Shown in pieces: positions 1 to 8,343 of a DNA stretch of 37,023 bases; positions within the stretch are counted from its first letter, which is position 1, and each line of letters begins with the position of its first letter. Below the pieces are notes generated by a model, which was not told the DNA's origin, ran no database searches, and worked only from the letters and a program-made list of their open reading frames with translations. Made by a program: the position numbers and the translations under genes. Location of the stretch: NCBI RefSeq assembly GCF_002870125.1, contig NZ_PNEO01000029.1, forward strand, positions 1-37,023, written 5' to 3'. Source of the stretch: Burkholderia sp. WAC0059. GTDB lineage: Bacteria; Pseudomonadota; Gammaproteobacteria; Burkholderiales; Burkholderiaceae.

Positions 1-2526
1 GGGCGGCGGGCCGCGTCGGCGCGTACGGCCCCCGCGTCCGCGCCGCGCCGCATCGAGGCGCGGGTCAGCGGCACGCTCGCCGCGACGGGCGCGCTCGCGC
101 CGGCGTTCACGACGAAGGCCGATTTCCGGCTCGGCCCGAGCGTCTACGACGGCCTGCCGCTGACCGGCGCCGGCACCGTGCGGCTCGCGGGCATGCGGCT
201 GCTGCCGAGCCGCGCGACGCTTTCGGCGGCCGGCAACGACGTCGATCTCGAGGGCAGCTTCGGCGCGCGCGGCGACCGGCTGCGCTTCCGGGTCGCCGCG
301 CCGCAGCTCGACCGTCTTGGTTTCGGCCTCGCCGGCAGCGTCGCCGCGAACGGCGACCTGACCGGCACCTTCGCGCATCCTGACGTCGGGCTCGACTACC
401 AGGCTGAAAACGTCGTCTTCGGCGCGAATCGCCTCGGGTACGCGAAGGGCCACGCGGAGCTGCACGACGGCGCGAACGGCGCGCTCGCGTTCACGACCGA
501 CGCGCGCGACCTGAGCGCGGGCGGCGTCGCGCTCGCGACGCTGAGCGCGCAGCTCTCCGGCACCCGCGCGCGGCACGCGCTCGTCGCGAGCGCGACCGGC
601 AAGGTGCAGGGCCAGCGCATCGACGTCTCGCTCGCCGCGAACGGCCGGCTCACCGACACGCGCGCGGGCAGCCGCTGGGACGGCGTCGTCACGCAGCTCG
701 CCAATCGCGGTTCGCCGGAGCTGAACCTGCAGTCGCCGCTTGCCGTGAGCGCGGGCGCGGGCACGCTCACGCTCGGCGCGACGAGCCTCGCGCTCGAGGG
801 CGCGACGCTCGACCTGAAATCGTTCGCGTTCGATCACGGCCGGATTCGCTCGGCGGGCTCGCTGACCTCGGTCTCGCTCGCGCGGCTCCTCGCGCTGCGC
901 GAGCAGGTGACGGGCGCGCCGTCGGCACTGAAGACCGACCTCGTGTTCGACGGCGACTGGGACTTCTCGCTGGGCCAGAGCGCCAGCGGCTACCTCGAAC
1001 TGAAGCGCCGCTCGGGCGACGCGACGGCCGAGATCGGGCGCGGCATGGCCTCGCTCGGCATCGGCGACCTCGCGGCGCGCGCGTCGTTCAGCGGCAACGA
1101 CCAGCTAACCGCCACCGTGCACGCGCAGGCCAGTCGCATCGGCGTGCTCGACGTGAACGCGCACATGACGCTCGTGCCGCGCAACGGGCTGCTCATGCCC
1201 GCCGACGCATCGCCGCTCGGCGGCACGCTCAAGGCCGACGTGCCGTCCCTGACGACGACGGGCGGCCTCTTCGGCCCGAGCTACCTGCTCGCGGGCCATC
1301 TCGCGCTGCAACTGGGTTTCGGCGGCACGCTCGCGAAGCCGAACCTCTCGGGCGCGCTGACGGGCGATGGCCTCTCGGCGACGCTCGTCGATCAGGGCAT
1401 CCAGCTCAAGGACGGCGTAATCCGCGTGGCGCTCTCGCAGAACCTCGTCGACTTCCAGCAGGTCGAGTTCCACGGCGCGAGCGGCACGCTGCGCGCGACG
1501 GGCCGCGTGCGGCTCGACAACGCGGAACCCGACCTGACGGCGAGCATCGTCGCCGACAAGCTCGAACTGTTCGCCGCGCCCGACCGCCGGCTCTCGCTCT
1601 CGGGCAGCGCGACCGTGGCGAACGGCGGCAGTATGGGCGGCATGAACGTCGACGGCCGCTTCACCGTCGATCATGCGCTCTTCGACATGCCCGAGGAAGC
1701 CGCGCCGCAGCTCGGCGACGACGTCGCGATCGTGCGCGCGGACGGCACGGTGAGCGGCGGCCGGCCGCCTCCGCCTCCGGACGGCGCGGGCCGGCCGGCC
1801 GGGCGTTTCGCGCCGCGCGCGAACATCGACATCGATCTCGGCCAGGACTTCCGCTTCCGCGGCCAGGGCGCCGACCTCGGGCTCGCCGGTACCATCTCCG
1901 CGCTGAGCGCGCCGGGCCAGCCGCTGCGCGCGGTCGGCAGCGTGCGCGTAACCGAGGGCTCGAGCTACACGGCGTTCGGCCGCAAGCTCGCGATCGAGAA
2001 CGGCTTCTTCACGTTCAATGGGCCGGTCTCGAACCCCGGCATCAACATCCTCGCGATGCGCCGCAACCAGGAGGTCGAGGCGGGCGTGCAGGTGACGGGC
2101 ACGGTCCAGTCGCCGAGCGCGAAGCTCGTGTCCGAGCCGAACGTGCCCGACAACGACAAGCTCTCGTGGCTGCTGTTCGGCCATGGCACCGACCAGGGCA
2201 ACGACCTCGGCCAGCAGAGCGCGATGACGACGGCGCTGGCGCTGCTCGGCAGCGCCAGCGGCAAGCGCATCGCGCAGACCGTCGGGCTCGACGAGTTCTC
2301 GATCGGCCGCAGCGAGGTGGGGCTCACCGATCCGCAGGTCGTGATGATGTCGAAGGCGATCAACGAGCGGCTCGTGCTCGGCTACGAGCAGGGCCTGCAA
2401 TCGGCGTCCAACGCGGTGAAGGCGACGGTGAACCTGACGCGCTACTGGTCGGTGGCCGGCTACGGCGGAACCTTCGACGGCATCGACCTGCTCTACACGC
2501 GGCGCTTCGACCGGATCAACTGGTAG
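1..2526 (+). CDS. tamB: TamB, translocation and assembly module inner-membrane component (5' truncated)
   Basis: The reading frame is open from the first base, so the window starts inside the gene; 841 residues are visible. The visible part is a long, repetitive beta-rich protein (alternating hydrophobic residues, many Gly/Asp/Asn turns) with the conserved C-terminal TamB (DUF490) domain. That domain contains a NDKLSWLLFG segment, a GKRIAQTVGLDEFSIG segment and a terminal beta-strand ending YTRRFDRINW. TamB spans the periplasm and partners the Omp85-family protein TamA in outer-membrane protein assembly or phospholipid transport. tamA would be expected upstream, outside the window. A Pro/Gly-rich insertion (about 1756-1806, with five Pro in a row) is probably a flexible linker. 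Downstream, the gene is convergent with metG and shares a terminator with it. The identification is firm from the C-terminal domain. Confidence 0.93.
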   Translation, partial: GRRAASARTAPASAPRRIEARVSGTLAATGALAPAFTTKADFRLGPSVYDGLPLTGAGTVRLAGMRLLPSRATLSAAGNDVDLEGSFGARGDRLRFRVAAPQLDRLGFGLAGSVAANGDLTGTFAHPDVGLDYQAENVVFGANRLGYAKGHAELHDGANGALAFTTDARDLSAGGVALATLSAQLSGTRARHALVASATGKVQGQRIDVSLAANGRLTDTRAGSRWDGVVTQLANRGSPELNLQSPLAVSAGAGTLTLGATSLALEGATLDLKSFAFDHGRIRSAGSLTSVSLARLLALREQVTGAPSALKTDLVFDGDWDFSLGQSASGYLELKRRSGDATAEIGRGMASLGIGDLAARASFSGNDQLTATVHAQASRIGVLDVNAHMTLVPRNGLLMPADASPLGGTLKADVPSLTTTGGLFGPSYLLAGHLALQLGFGGTLAKPNLSGALTGDGLSATLVDQGIQLKDGVIRVALSQNLVDFQQVEFHGASGTLRATGRVRLDNAEPDLTASIVADKLELFAAPDRRLSLSGSATVANGGSMGGMNVDGRFTVDHALFDMPEEAAPQLGDDVAIVRADGTVSGGRPPPPPDGAGRPAGRFAPRANIDIDLGQDFRFRGQGADLGLAGTISALSAPGQPLRAVGSVRVTEGSSYTAFGRKLAIENGFFTFNGPVSNPGINILAMRRNQEVEAGVQVTGTVQSPSAKLVSEPNVPDNDKLSWLLFGHGTDQGNDLGQQSAMTTALALLGSASGKRIAQTVGLDEFSIGRSEVGLTDPQVVMMSKAINERLVLGYEQGLQSASNAVKATVNLTRYWSVAGYGGTFDGIDLLYTRRFDRINW

Positions 2527-2540
2527 CGGCGCGGACATGA

Positions 2541-2567
2541 AAAAAGCACGCCCGGGGGCGTGCTTTT
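2541..2567. terminator. Bidirectional rho-independent terminator between tamB and metG
   Basis: An inverted repeat AAAAGCACGCCC / GGGCGTGCTTTT starts 15 bases after the tamB stop codon. The A-run on one side and the T-run on the other give a U-tract on both strands. It therefore fits termination of both tamB (plus) and metG (minus, stop at 2600). Confidence 0.85.
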
Positions 2568-2599
2568 CGTGCGGGAGAGCGCTTTACCTCGACGCGGCG

Positions 2600-4717
2600 T
2601 CAGCGCACGCGCATGCCCGGCTTCGCGCCGCTGTGCGGCTCGAGCACGTAGAGCCCCGGTTCGGCCTTCTCGTTCGCCGACGACGCGGCCAGCACCATGC
2701 CCTCCGAGACGCCGAACTTCATCTTGCGCGGCGCGAGGTTGGCGACCATCACGGTCAGCTTGCCGACGAGGTCCTCGGGCCGGTACGCCGAGCGGATGCC
2801 GGAGAACACGTTGCGCGTGCGCTCCTCGCCGACGTCGAGCGTGAGCTGCAGCAGCTTGTCCGAGCCCTCCACCGCGCGGCAGTCGACGATCAGCGCCACG
2901 CGCAGGTCGATCTTCGCGAAGTCGTCGATCGAGATCACCTCGGGCACGGCTTCCTCGGCTTTCGCCTTGCCGTTGGCTTTCGCCGCCGGCTGCACATCGG
3001 CCGTGGGTTGCAGCGACTCGCGGTTCGCGGCGAGGAGCGCGTCGATCTGCTTTTGCTCGACGCGCGTCATCAGGTGCCTGTACGCGTTGATCGGCCTTTG
3101 CGACGACAGCGGCGCGTCCGCGTCCTTCCATTGCAGCGGCTCAATCGCGAGGAACGTCTCGACCGCCTGCGCGAGCGACGGCAGCACCGGCTTCAGCGCG
3201 AGCGAGAGCAGGCGGAACGCCTCGAGGCTCACGCTGCAGGTTTCGTGCAGCGCGACCGCGTTGGCCGGGTCCTTCGCCTGCTCCCACGGCTTCGCGGCGT
3301 CGACGTAGGCGTTCACGGCGTCGGCGAGCTCCATCGTCTGGCGCAGCGCGCGGCCGTAGTCGCGCGCCTCGTAGTGCGCGGCGATCTGCGGGATCGCCTC
3401 GCGCAGCGCGCCGAGCAGCGGATGACGCATCGCGCCGTCCTGCACGCGGCCGTCGAAGCGCTTGATGAGGAAGCCCGCCGCGCGGCTCGCGATGTTGACG
3501 TACTTGCCGACGAGGTCGCTGTTCACGCGCGCCTGGAAGTCGTCGAGCGAGAGGTCGAGGTCTTCCATCGTGCCGTTGAGCTTGGCCGCGAAGTAGTAGC
3601 GCAGCCACTCGGGGTTCAGGCCCGTGTCGATGTAGCTTTGCGCCGTGATGAAGGTGCCGCGCGACTTCGACATCTTCGCGCCGTCCACGGTCAGGAAGCC
3701 GTGCGCGAACACGTTGGTCGGCGTGCGGTAGCCCGAGAATTCGAGCATCGCGGGCCAGAATAGCGTGTGGAAGTAGAGGATGTCCTTGCCGATGAAGTGA
3801 TACTGCTCGGCCTTCGAGCCGGGCTTCACCCAGGCGTCGAAGTCGAGCCCGCGCTTCTCGCAGAGGTTCTTGAAGCTCGCGTAATAGCCCACCGGCGCGT
3901 CGAGCCAGACGTAGAAATACTTGCCCGGCGCGCCCGGAATCTCGAAGCCGAAATAGGGCGCGTCGCGCGAGATGTCCCAGTCAGCGAGCTTCGCCTCGCC
4001 GGCCTCGCCGAGCCATTCGCGCATCTTGTTGGTCGCCTCGGGCTGCGCGAGGCCGCCGACCCAGCCGCGCAGGAACTGCTCGCAGCGCGGGTCCGAGAGG
4101 CGGAAGAAGTAGTGCGTCGAAGTCTTGCGCACGGGCGTCGCGCCCGAGACGACCGAGTACGGGTTCACGAGTTCGGTCGGCTGGTAGGTCGAGCCGCAGA
4201 CCTCGCAGCTATCGCCGTACTGGTCCTTCGCGCCGCATTTCGGGCACTCGCCCTTGATGAAGCGGTCCGGCAGGAACATGTTCCGCACGGGGTCGTACGC
4301 CTGTTCGATCTCGCGAGTCTCGATCAGGCCTGCCTTTTGCAACGCGAGGTAGATCGACTCGGAGAGCAGGCGGTTCTCTTCGGAATCGGTCGAGTAGTAG
4401 TTGTCGAACGAGATGCCGAAATTGTCGAAATCGCGCTTGTGCTCGCGTCCCACGCGCTCGATCAACTGCTTCGGCGTGACGCCCTGCCGCTCGGCGTGCA
4501 GCATGATGGGCGTGCCGTGCGTGTCGTCCGCGCCCGCGTAATAGACCTCGTGGCCGTGCATGCGCAGCGTCCGGACCCAGATGTCCGTCTGGATGTACTC
4601 GACCATGTGGCCGAGGTGAATCTGTCCGTTCGCATAGGGCAGGGCGGACGTGACGAGAACCTGGCGGCGGCCCGACGGCGCGCCGGCGGCCTCGAGGTCG
4701 GTGGCGGATGCTGGCAT
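2600..4717 (-). CDS. metG: Methionyl-tRNA synthetase
   Basis: A 705-residue class I aminoacyl-tRNA synthetase that charges tRNA-Met in the cytoplasm. The HIGH-type motif is HLGH at residues 34-37. The zinc knuckle in the connective peptide has four cysteines (158, 161, 171, 174), and KMSKS is at 348-352. The last roughly 110 residues form the EMAP/Trbp111-like tRNA-binding domain (IDDFAKIDLRVALIVDCR), which makes this the long, dimeric MetG form. A Pro/Ala-rich segment rich in Lys joins the anticodon domain to it. The ATG at 4717 lies 37 bases from a good -10 box (4755-4760) and precedes the family-typical start, so I kept it. The gene stands alone as a transcription unit, convergent with tamB. 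Confidence 0.97.
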   Translation of the reverse strand: MPASATDLEAAGAPSGRRQVLVTSALPYANGQIHLGHMVEYIQTDIWVRTLRMHGHEVYYAGADDTHGTPIMLHAERQGVTPKQLIERVGREHKRDFDNFGISFDNYYSTDSEENRLLSESIYLALQKAGLIETREIEQAYDPVRNMFLPDRFIKGECPKCGAKDQYGDSCEVCGSTYQPTELVNPYSVVSGATPVRKTSTHYFFRLSDPRCEQFLRGWVGGLAQPEATNKMREWLGEAGEAKLADWDISRDAPYFGFEIPGAPGKYFYVWLDAPVGYYASFKNLCEKRGLDFDAWVKPGSKAEQYHFIGKDILYFHTLFWPAMLEFSGYRTPTNVFAHGFLTVDGAKMSKSRGTFITAQSYIDTGLNPEWLRYYFAAKLNGTMEDLDLSLDDFQARVNSDLVGKYVNIASRAAGFLIKRFDGRVQDGAMRHPLLGALREAIPQIAAHYEARDYGRALRQTMELADAVNAYVDAAKPWEQAKDPANAVALHETCSVSLEAFRLLSLALKPVLPSLAQAVETFLAIEPLQWKDADAPLSSQRPINAYRHLMTRVEQKQIDALLAANRESLQPTADVQPAAKANGKAKAEEAVPEVISIDDFAKIDLRVALIVDCRAVEGSDKLLQLTLDVGEERTRNVFSGIRSAYRPEDLVGKLTVMVANLAPRKMKFGVSEGMVLAASSANEKAEPGLYVLEPHSGAKPGMRVR

Positions 4718-4754
4718 GGGGGATTTCCGGTGTTGCGGGAGGACGAAACTTCGA

Positions 4755-4760
4755 TTCTAG
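4755..4760 (-). promoter_or_regulatory. Candidate -10 box of metG
   Basis: Minus-strand TAGAAT (context CTAGAATCGAAG) lies 37 bases upstream of the metG ATG. No TTGACA-like -35 is visible at 16-18 bases. The same TAGAATCG pattern appears before glnB and the diguanylate cyclase gene. Confidence 0.5.
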
Positions 4761-5010
4761 CAGGGCGGGGCAGCGGCGCGGGCGGTGCCGGATTTGCCGG
4801 TTCGGGGTGCGGGCGATGCTGTCCGGGCGGTCTGCTGGCAGCCGCCGGGGGACGGAACGGAGTGCGGATCGCGGGGGCGTCGGCGAGGCGAAGGCGTCGG
4901 AGCCGTAGCGGACGAAAGCCGTGCCGGCATGATGTCGCAAGCGCGGGCGAAGGCGTGGGTAAAAGTGGTGGACGAAAAAGGTAGAGACAGATAAAGACGA
5001 AAGCGCGGGC

Positions 5011-5036
5011 AAAAAAAACCGGGGCAGGAGCCCCGG
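5011..5036 (-). terminator. Rho-independent terminator, minus strand
   Basis: The stem CCGGGG-N6-CCCCGG (5019-5036) is followed on the minus strand by eight T (5018-5011). It is the first good terminator downstream of the OmpA-like lipoprotein gene and ends the candidate small RNA. Confidence 0.85.
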
Positions 5037-5090
5037 AGCAACAACGACAAGAGGAGAATGGTGACGCGGCAGCATAACCACCGCGTACCG
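5011..5090 (-). ncRNA. Candidate small RNA, possibly derived from the 3' end of the OmpA-like mRNA
   Basis: Read on the minus strand, three parts typical of Hfq-dependent small RNAs follow each other. First is a hairpin ACGCGG-N11-CCGCGT (5086-5064). Second is a single-stranded C/U-rich linker including TTCTCCTCTTGT (about 5063-5039), complementary to Shine-Dalgarno sequences. Third is a GC-rich terminator stem (5036-5019) with eight T. No strong promoter is visible next to it, so it may be processed from the OmpA-like transcript. The function is inferred from architecture only. Confidence 0.4.
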
Positions 5091-5346
5091 TAACGACAGA
5101 CAGCGGATCTGCGCGAGAGTTCGAAATTTTTTTCGATGCCTTTCTGCGACTTTACCCGGACCCTTCATCCACGGGGCGAAACCGGGTGTCCGACCCGGTT
5201 CCGTTCCCTGGCTGGAACGGCCCGTGCTCGTCGCATCCATGCCGTCGTCGCCGTCGTTCGCTGTCTTTCGCCGGCCGCCCCGCGGCATGCCGTCCGGCGA
5301 GCGCGCCCGCCCCGGTCCGGCAGGCGCGCGACCGTTCTCCCCCGTG

Positions 5347-5997
5347 TTACTGCGCGTGCTGCGCGGTCGCGCGCAGATAGATCTCGACGCGGCGGTTCTG
5401 CGCGCGGCCGGCTTCGGTGGCGTTGCTCGCGACTGGCTGGGTGTCGCCGCGGCCCGTCGCCGAGAGGCGTTGCGGGGCCACGCCGTGCTGCGCCAGGTAG
5501 TTGACGACGCTTTGCGCACGGTTCACCGACAGCGTCTGGTTGTAGGCCGGCTGGCCCGTGCTGTCGGTGTGGCCGACCACCTGGGCGACGACTTCCGGGT
5601 TCTGCTGGAGCGTCTGCGCGACCTGGTCGAGCACGGGCGCGAACGACGGCTTGATCGCGTAGCTGTTGGTGTCGAACGTCACCGAACTCGGGATGTTCAG
5701 CTTGAGCGAGCCGTCCGGCTGCTCGGTAATTTGCGTGCCGGTGCCGCGCGTCGCGCCCGAGAGACGGTTGCGGATGGCCTGCCAGTTGTAGCCGACGACG
5801 CCGCCGGCCACGGCGCCCGCGCCCGCGCCGATCGCCGCGCCCTTGCCGCCGCCGAAGATCGCGCCAAGCGCGGCGCCGGTGCCCGCGCCGATGCCGGTGC
5901 CGACCGCCGTGTTGGTGCCCTGCTGGGTCGCGCAGCCGGCGACGAGCGCGCCGGCGACGGCGAAGACGGAAAGGCGGGTCATGGTTTTTGTGTTCAT
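5347..5997 (-). CDS. OmpA-family lipoprotein with glycine-zipper region (YiaD-like)
   Basis: A 216-residue outer-membrane lipoprotein that probably anchors the envelope to peptidoglycan. The N-terminal signal ends in the lipobox LVAG-Cys22. Residues 28-70 are a glycine zipper (repeated GxGxGxG, Ala-rich), probably membrane-associating. Residues about 95-212 are an OmpA C-terminal peptidoglycan-binding domain with the GHTDSTGQPAYNQTLSVNRA motif and the NRRVEIYL ending. A purine-rich Shine-Dalgarno (AGAGAGGA) sits just before the ATG. It is divergent from apbC and has a long 3' region ending at 5011. The family is clear; the exact physiological role is not. Confidence 0.88.
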   Translation of the reverse strand: MNTKTMTRLSVFAVAGALVAGCATQQGTNTAVGTGIGAGTGAALGAIFGGGKGAAIGAGAGAVAGGVVGYNWQAIRNRLSGATRGTGTQITEQPDGSLKLNIPSSVTFDTNSYAIKPSFAPVLDQVAQTLQQNPEVVAQVVGHTDSTGQPAYNQTLSVNRAQSVVNYLAQHGVAPQRLSATGRGDTQPVASNATEAGRAQNRRVEIYLRATAQHAQ

Positions 5998-6350
5998 CTT
6001 CGAATCCTCTCTTTTCGGGGTGGTATGTCAATCGTGCGCAACGACAGGCAACGACCGACGGACGACGGCGCAGCGACCGTTCCGCGGACCGGTTCCGGGG
6101 CCGGTCCCGGTCCGGGACCGATAGCGCGGCAGGGTCTTGCGACGGCCCGCTCCGCGCGGCTACTACAATGGCAGTCCGGGCGTCGTCGCGGCAGGGTGCG
6201 CGGTCGGTACGGCAGACGTTTGCCGACTGTCGCGAAGATAGCCCTGCGAACGCGATTTCAACAATCCAGCTTAACAATTTCTTTCATTCCCAGGCACGCT
6301 GACGGCCGTTCGGCTGGACGGCGCCGCCCGCGTTTCCCCACGGAGTTTCA
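5998..6350. other. Divergent intergenic region, OmpA-like gene / apbC
   Basis: About 350 bases carrying promoters for both directions. Next to the OmpA-like gene is a minus-strand TTGACA (6031-6026) with no good -10 at the right distance. A perfect hairpin CGGTCCCG-GTC-CGGGACCG lies at 6102-6120. The apbC -10 box is at 6164-6169, implying an approximately 175-base untranslated leader for apbC. No open frame here looks coding. Confidence 0.55.
6164..6169 (+). promoter_or_regulatory. Candidate -10 box of apbC
   Basis: TACAAT (context GCTACTACAATGG) is a near-consensus -10. A TTGCGA lies at 6137-6142, but the 21-base spacing is too long for a standard sigma-70 promoter. Confidence 0.45.
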
Positions 6351-7439
6351 ATGAGCATCGATCGGGCTTTGGTGGACGCTACGCTCGCCGCCTTGACGGA
6401 CCCCAACACCGGGCAGCCGTTCACGGCGTCGAAAGGCATCAGGAACGTCGTCGTCGAGGGCGATACCGTCGTCGTCGAGGTCGTGCTCGGCTATCCGGCG
6501 AAAAGCCGGTTCGAGGCGATCCGCGCCCAACTGGCCGCGGCGCTCGAGGCATTGCCCGGCGTGCGCGCGAGCCACGTGACCGTGTCCTCGCGGATCGAGG
6601 CGCACACGGTGCAGCGCGGCGTGAAGCTGCTGCCGAACGTGAAGAACATCGTCGTCGTCGCGTCGGGCAAGGGCGGCGTCGGCAAGAGCACGACCGCCGT
6701 GAATCTCGCGCTCGCGCTCGCGGCCGAGGGCGCGGCGGTTGGCGTGCTCGACGCCGACATCTACGGCCCTTCGCTGCCGACGATGCTCGGCATCGAGGGC
6801 CGGCCCGAGTCGCCGGACGGCCAGTCGATGAATCCGCTCGTCGGCCACGGCGTGGAGGCGAACTCGATCGGCTTTCTGGTCGAGCAGGACAACCCGATGG
6901 TCTGGCGCGGCCCGATGGCCACGTCGGCGCTCGACCAGTTGCTGCGGCAGACGAACTGGAGCGAGCTCGACTACCTCGTCGTCGACATGCCGCCCGGCAC
7001 CGGCGACATCCAGCTCACGCTCGCGCAGCGCGTGCCCGTGACGGGCGCCGTGATCGTGACCACGCCGCAGGACATCGCGCTCATCGACGCGAAGAAGGGG
7101 CTCAGGATGTTCGAGAAGGTCGGCGTGCCGATTCTCGGCATCGTCGAGAACATGGCGGTCCACGTCTGCTCGAACTGCGGCCACGCCGAACACATCTTTG
7201 GCTCGGGCGGCGGCGAGCGCATGGCGCGTGAGTACGGCGTCGAGGTGCTCGGCAGCCTGCCGCTCGACCTGTCGATTCGCGAGCAGGCCGACGCGGGGTG
7301 TCCGAGCGTCGCGGCCGAGCCCGACGGGCGCATCGCGCAGACCTATCGGGAGATCGCGCGGCGCGTGGCGATCCGGATCGCCACGCGCTCGCGCGACATG
7401 AGCTCGAAGTTTCCCAGCATCGTGGTGCAGAACACCTGA
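6351..7439 (+). CDS. apbC: Iron-sulfur cluster carrier protein ApbC/Mrp (P-loop NTPase)
   Basis: A 362-residue cytoplasmic ATPase that binds and transfers Fe-S clusters to apoproteins. Residues 1-85 are an N-terminal MIP18/DUF59 domain. The ParA/MinD-type deviant Walker A is GKGGVGKST at residues 106-114, followed by VLDADIYGPS and the VVDMPPGTGD Walker B/switch region. The CxxC cluster ligands are Cys273 and Cys276 (VCSNCGH). Length and motif order match the Mrp/NBP35 family. The start ATG follows CGGAGTTTCA. The gene is read in the same direction as the SOD-like lipoprotein, dcd and decarboxylase genes, but each of the next two has its own -10 box. Confidence 0.95.
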   Translation: MSIDRALVDATLAALTDPNTGQPFTASKGIRNVVVEGDTVVVEVVLGYPAKSRFEAIRAQLAAALEALPGVRASHVTVSSRIEAHTVQRGVKLLPNVKNIVVVASGKGGVGKSTTAVNLALALAAEGAAVGVLDADIYGPSLPTMLGIEGRPESPDGQSMNPLVGHGVEANSIGFLVEQDNPMVWRGPMATSALDQLLRQTNWSELDYLVVDMPPGTGDIQLTLAQRVPVTGAVIVTTPQDIALIDAKKGLRMFEKVGVPILGIVENMAVHVCSNCGHAEHIFGSGGGERMAREYGVEVLGSLPLDLSIREQADAGCPSVAAEPDGRIAQTYREIARRVAIRIATRSRDMSSKFPSIVVQNT

Positions 7440-7482
7440 GCGCGGCGCCGCCGCGCAGCGGAGCCGTCCGCGCGGCGCGCGG

Positions 7483-7488
7483 TATCAT
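7483..7488 (+). promoter_or_regulatory. Candidate -10 box of the SOD-like lipoprotein gene
   Basis: TATCAT within GCGCGGTATCATG lies 70 bases before the start codon. The same sequence occurs on the minus strand before the small gene at 34447-34713. No good -35 is seen. Confidence 0.35.
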
Positions 7489-7558
7489 GTCGCCTTCATC
7501 AGGGCCGGCCGGCGGCGCCGCAGGGGTGGCGCGCCGGCCGGCAAGAGGATCGGATCGC

Positions 7559-8098
7559 ATGGGAAAACGACTCGACGCCCAGACGGTGCAGGCCTGCGCA
7601 ATCATGCTGGCCGGTTCCGTACTGCTCGCCGGCTGCAGCGGATTTTTTCTGACGCCCCAGGAAAAACGGGCCGACGCCCAGTTGGTGTCTACGCTGGGCA
7701 ATCAGGCACGCGGCACGGTGACGTTCGTCGAGCGCTCGGACGGCGTGCAGGTGAGCTACAACCTCGCGGGGTTGCCGCCCGACAGCGACCACGCGCTCGA
7801 AATACACGAGCGCGCCGATTGCAACGCCGCCGACGGGTCGAGCGCGGGCAGCGTGTTCGCGCCCGCCGCGCAGCAGCTCAAGCCCGGCGAGCGCGTCGAG
7901 GGCGAGCTCGGCAACATCCACGCGGATTCGAACGGCGTCGCGACGGGCTTCATGGTCGAGCCCGACCTTTCGCTCGACGGCGTGCGCTCGGTGCTCCAGC
8001 GCTCGGTGCTGGTCTACCGCGACGCCCTCGATCCTTACGCCTGGCCGGCGCGCGGCGTCGGTCCCGCGATCTCGTGCGGAGTGATCCGCCCGCAGTGA
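7559..8098 (+). CDS. Cu/Zn superoxide dismutase-fold lipoprotein, metal ligands lost
   Basis: A 179-residue predicted lipoprotein with lipobox LLAG-Cys26. The following domain aligns by eye with periplasmic SodC: GTVTF..., the NLAGLPPDSDHALEIHE segment, DC, the GELGNIHADSNG segment, and the GPAISCGVI end. The two disulfide cysteines of the SodC fold are present. Most catalytic residues are not. HxH reads ExH, the bridging His (GGHLDP in E. coli) is AGSVFAP, the copper His before the C-terminus (MVH) is LVY, and the active-site Arg is Ala. It is therefore unlikely to dismutate superoxide and may be a structural, copper-handling or otherwise repurposed protein. I chose the ATG at 7559 because AAGAGGA precedes it and it opens a proper signal peptide; a longer frame upstream lacks this. 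Confidence 0.82.
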   Translation: MGKRLDAQTVQACAIMLAGSVLLAGCSGFFLTPQEKRADAQLVSTLGNQARGTVTFVERSDGVQVSYNLAGLPPDSDHALEIHERADCNAADGSSAGSVFAPAAQQLKPGERVEGELGNIHADSNGVATGFMVEPDLSLDGVRSVLQRSVLVYRDALDPYAWPARGVGPAISCGVIRPQ

Positions 8099-8232
8099 CG
8101 CCATGCGTGCCCGCGGCCCTGTCCGGCGCGGCATCGAGCCTCGCGATCGTCTCGACCGTCGCGCCGCCGGTGCCGGCCGCCGCGCGCTCCGGCACGCCGG
8201 TTGCGCGCCCCGGTCCGGCCTTCCATATCGCG

Positions 8233-8238
8233 TAAAAT
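8233..8238 (+). promoter_or_regulatory. Candidate -10 box of dcd
   Basis: TAAAAT (context GCGTAAAATAGG) lies about 105 bases upstream of the dcd ATG, with no recognisable -35. Confidence 0.45.
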
Positions 8239-8343
8239 AGGCGCCTTTCGTTCCCGGCATCCGCCGCCGCGGGCCGTCCCGCCCGGCGGGCGTCCGGGCC
8301 GCCCCGGCGGCGCCCCTCCTTCTCCGTCACGCAGCGACCCAAC

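Larger units (their letters stand above)
4718..5346. other. Intergenic region between metG and the OmpA-like gene
   Basis: About 630 bases with no convincing gene. It holds the metG -10 box (4755-4760), a strong minus-strand terminator (5011-5036) and the candidate small RNA just before it (about 5011-5090). The segment 5110-5145 is locally AT-rich (CGAAAAAAATTTCG on the minus strand). The rest is GC-rich without features I can name. The OmpA-like transcript has no closer terminator, so its 3' untranslated region probably runs some 310-330 bases to 5011. Confidence 0.6.

Noticed and set aside
1105..2538. 477-codon open frame antisense to tamB
   Set aside because: Arg/Ala/Glu/His-rich, no domain pattern. 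It is the shadow frame expected opposite a GC-rich gene whose true product is conserved.
5041..5100. Short leader-peptide frames overlapping the terminator at 5011-5036 (possible attenuator of metG)
   Set aside because: Val codons are present but no run of Met codons. The terminator is 250 bases from the metG -10 box, which lies downstream of it, so attenuation of metG is not supported. The small-RNA reading explains the structures better.
6102..6120. Hairpin CGGTCCCG-GTC-CGGGACCG as apbC regulator site
   Set aside because: Perfect but embedded in a run of similar CGG/CCG words. It is recorded in the region description, but no function is claimed.
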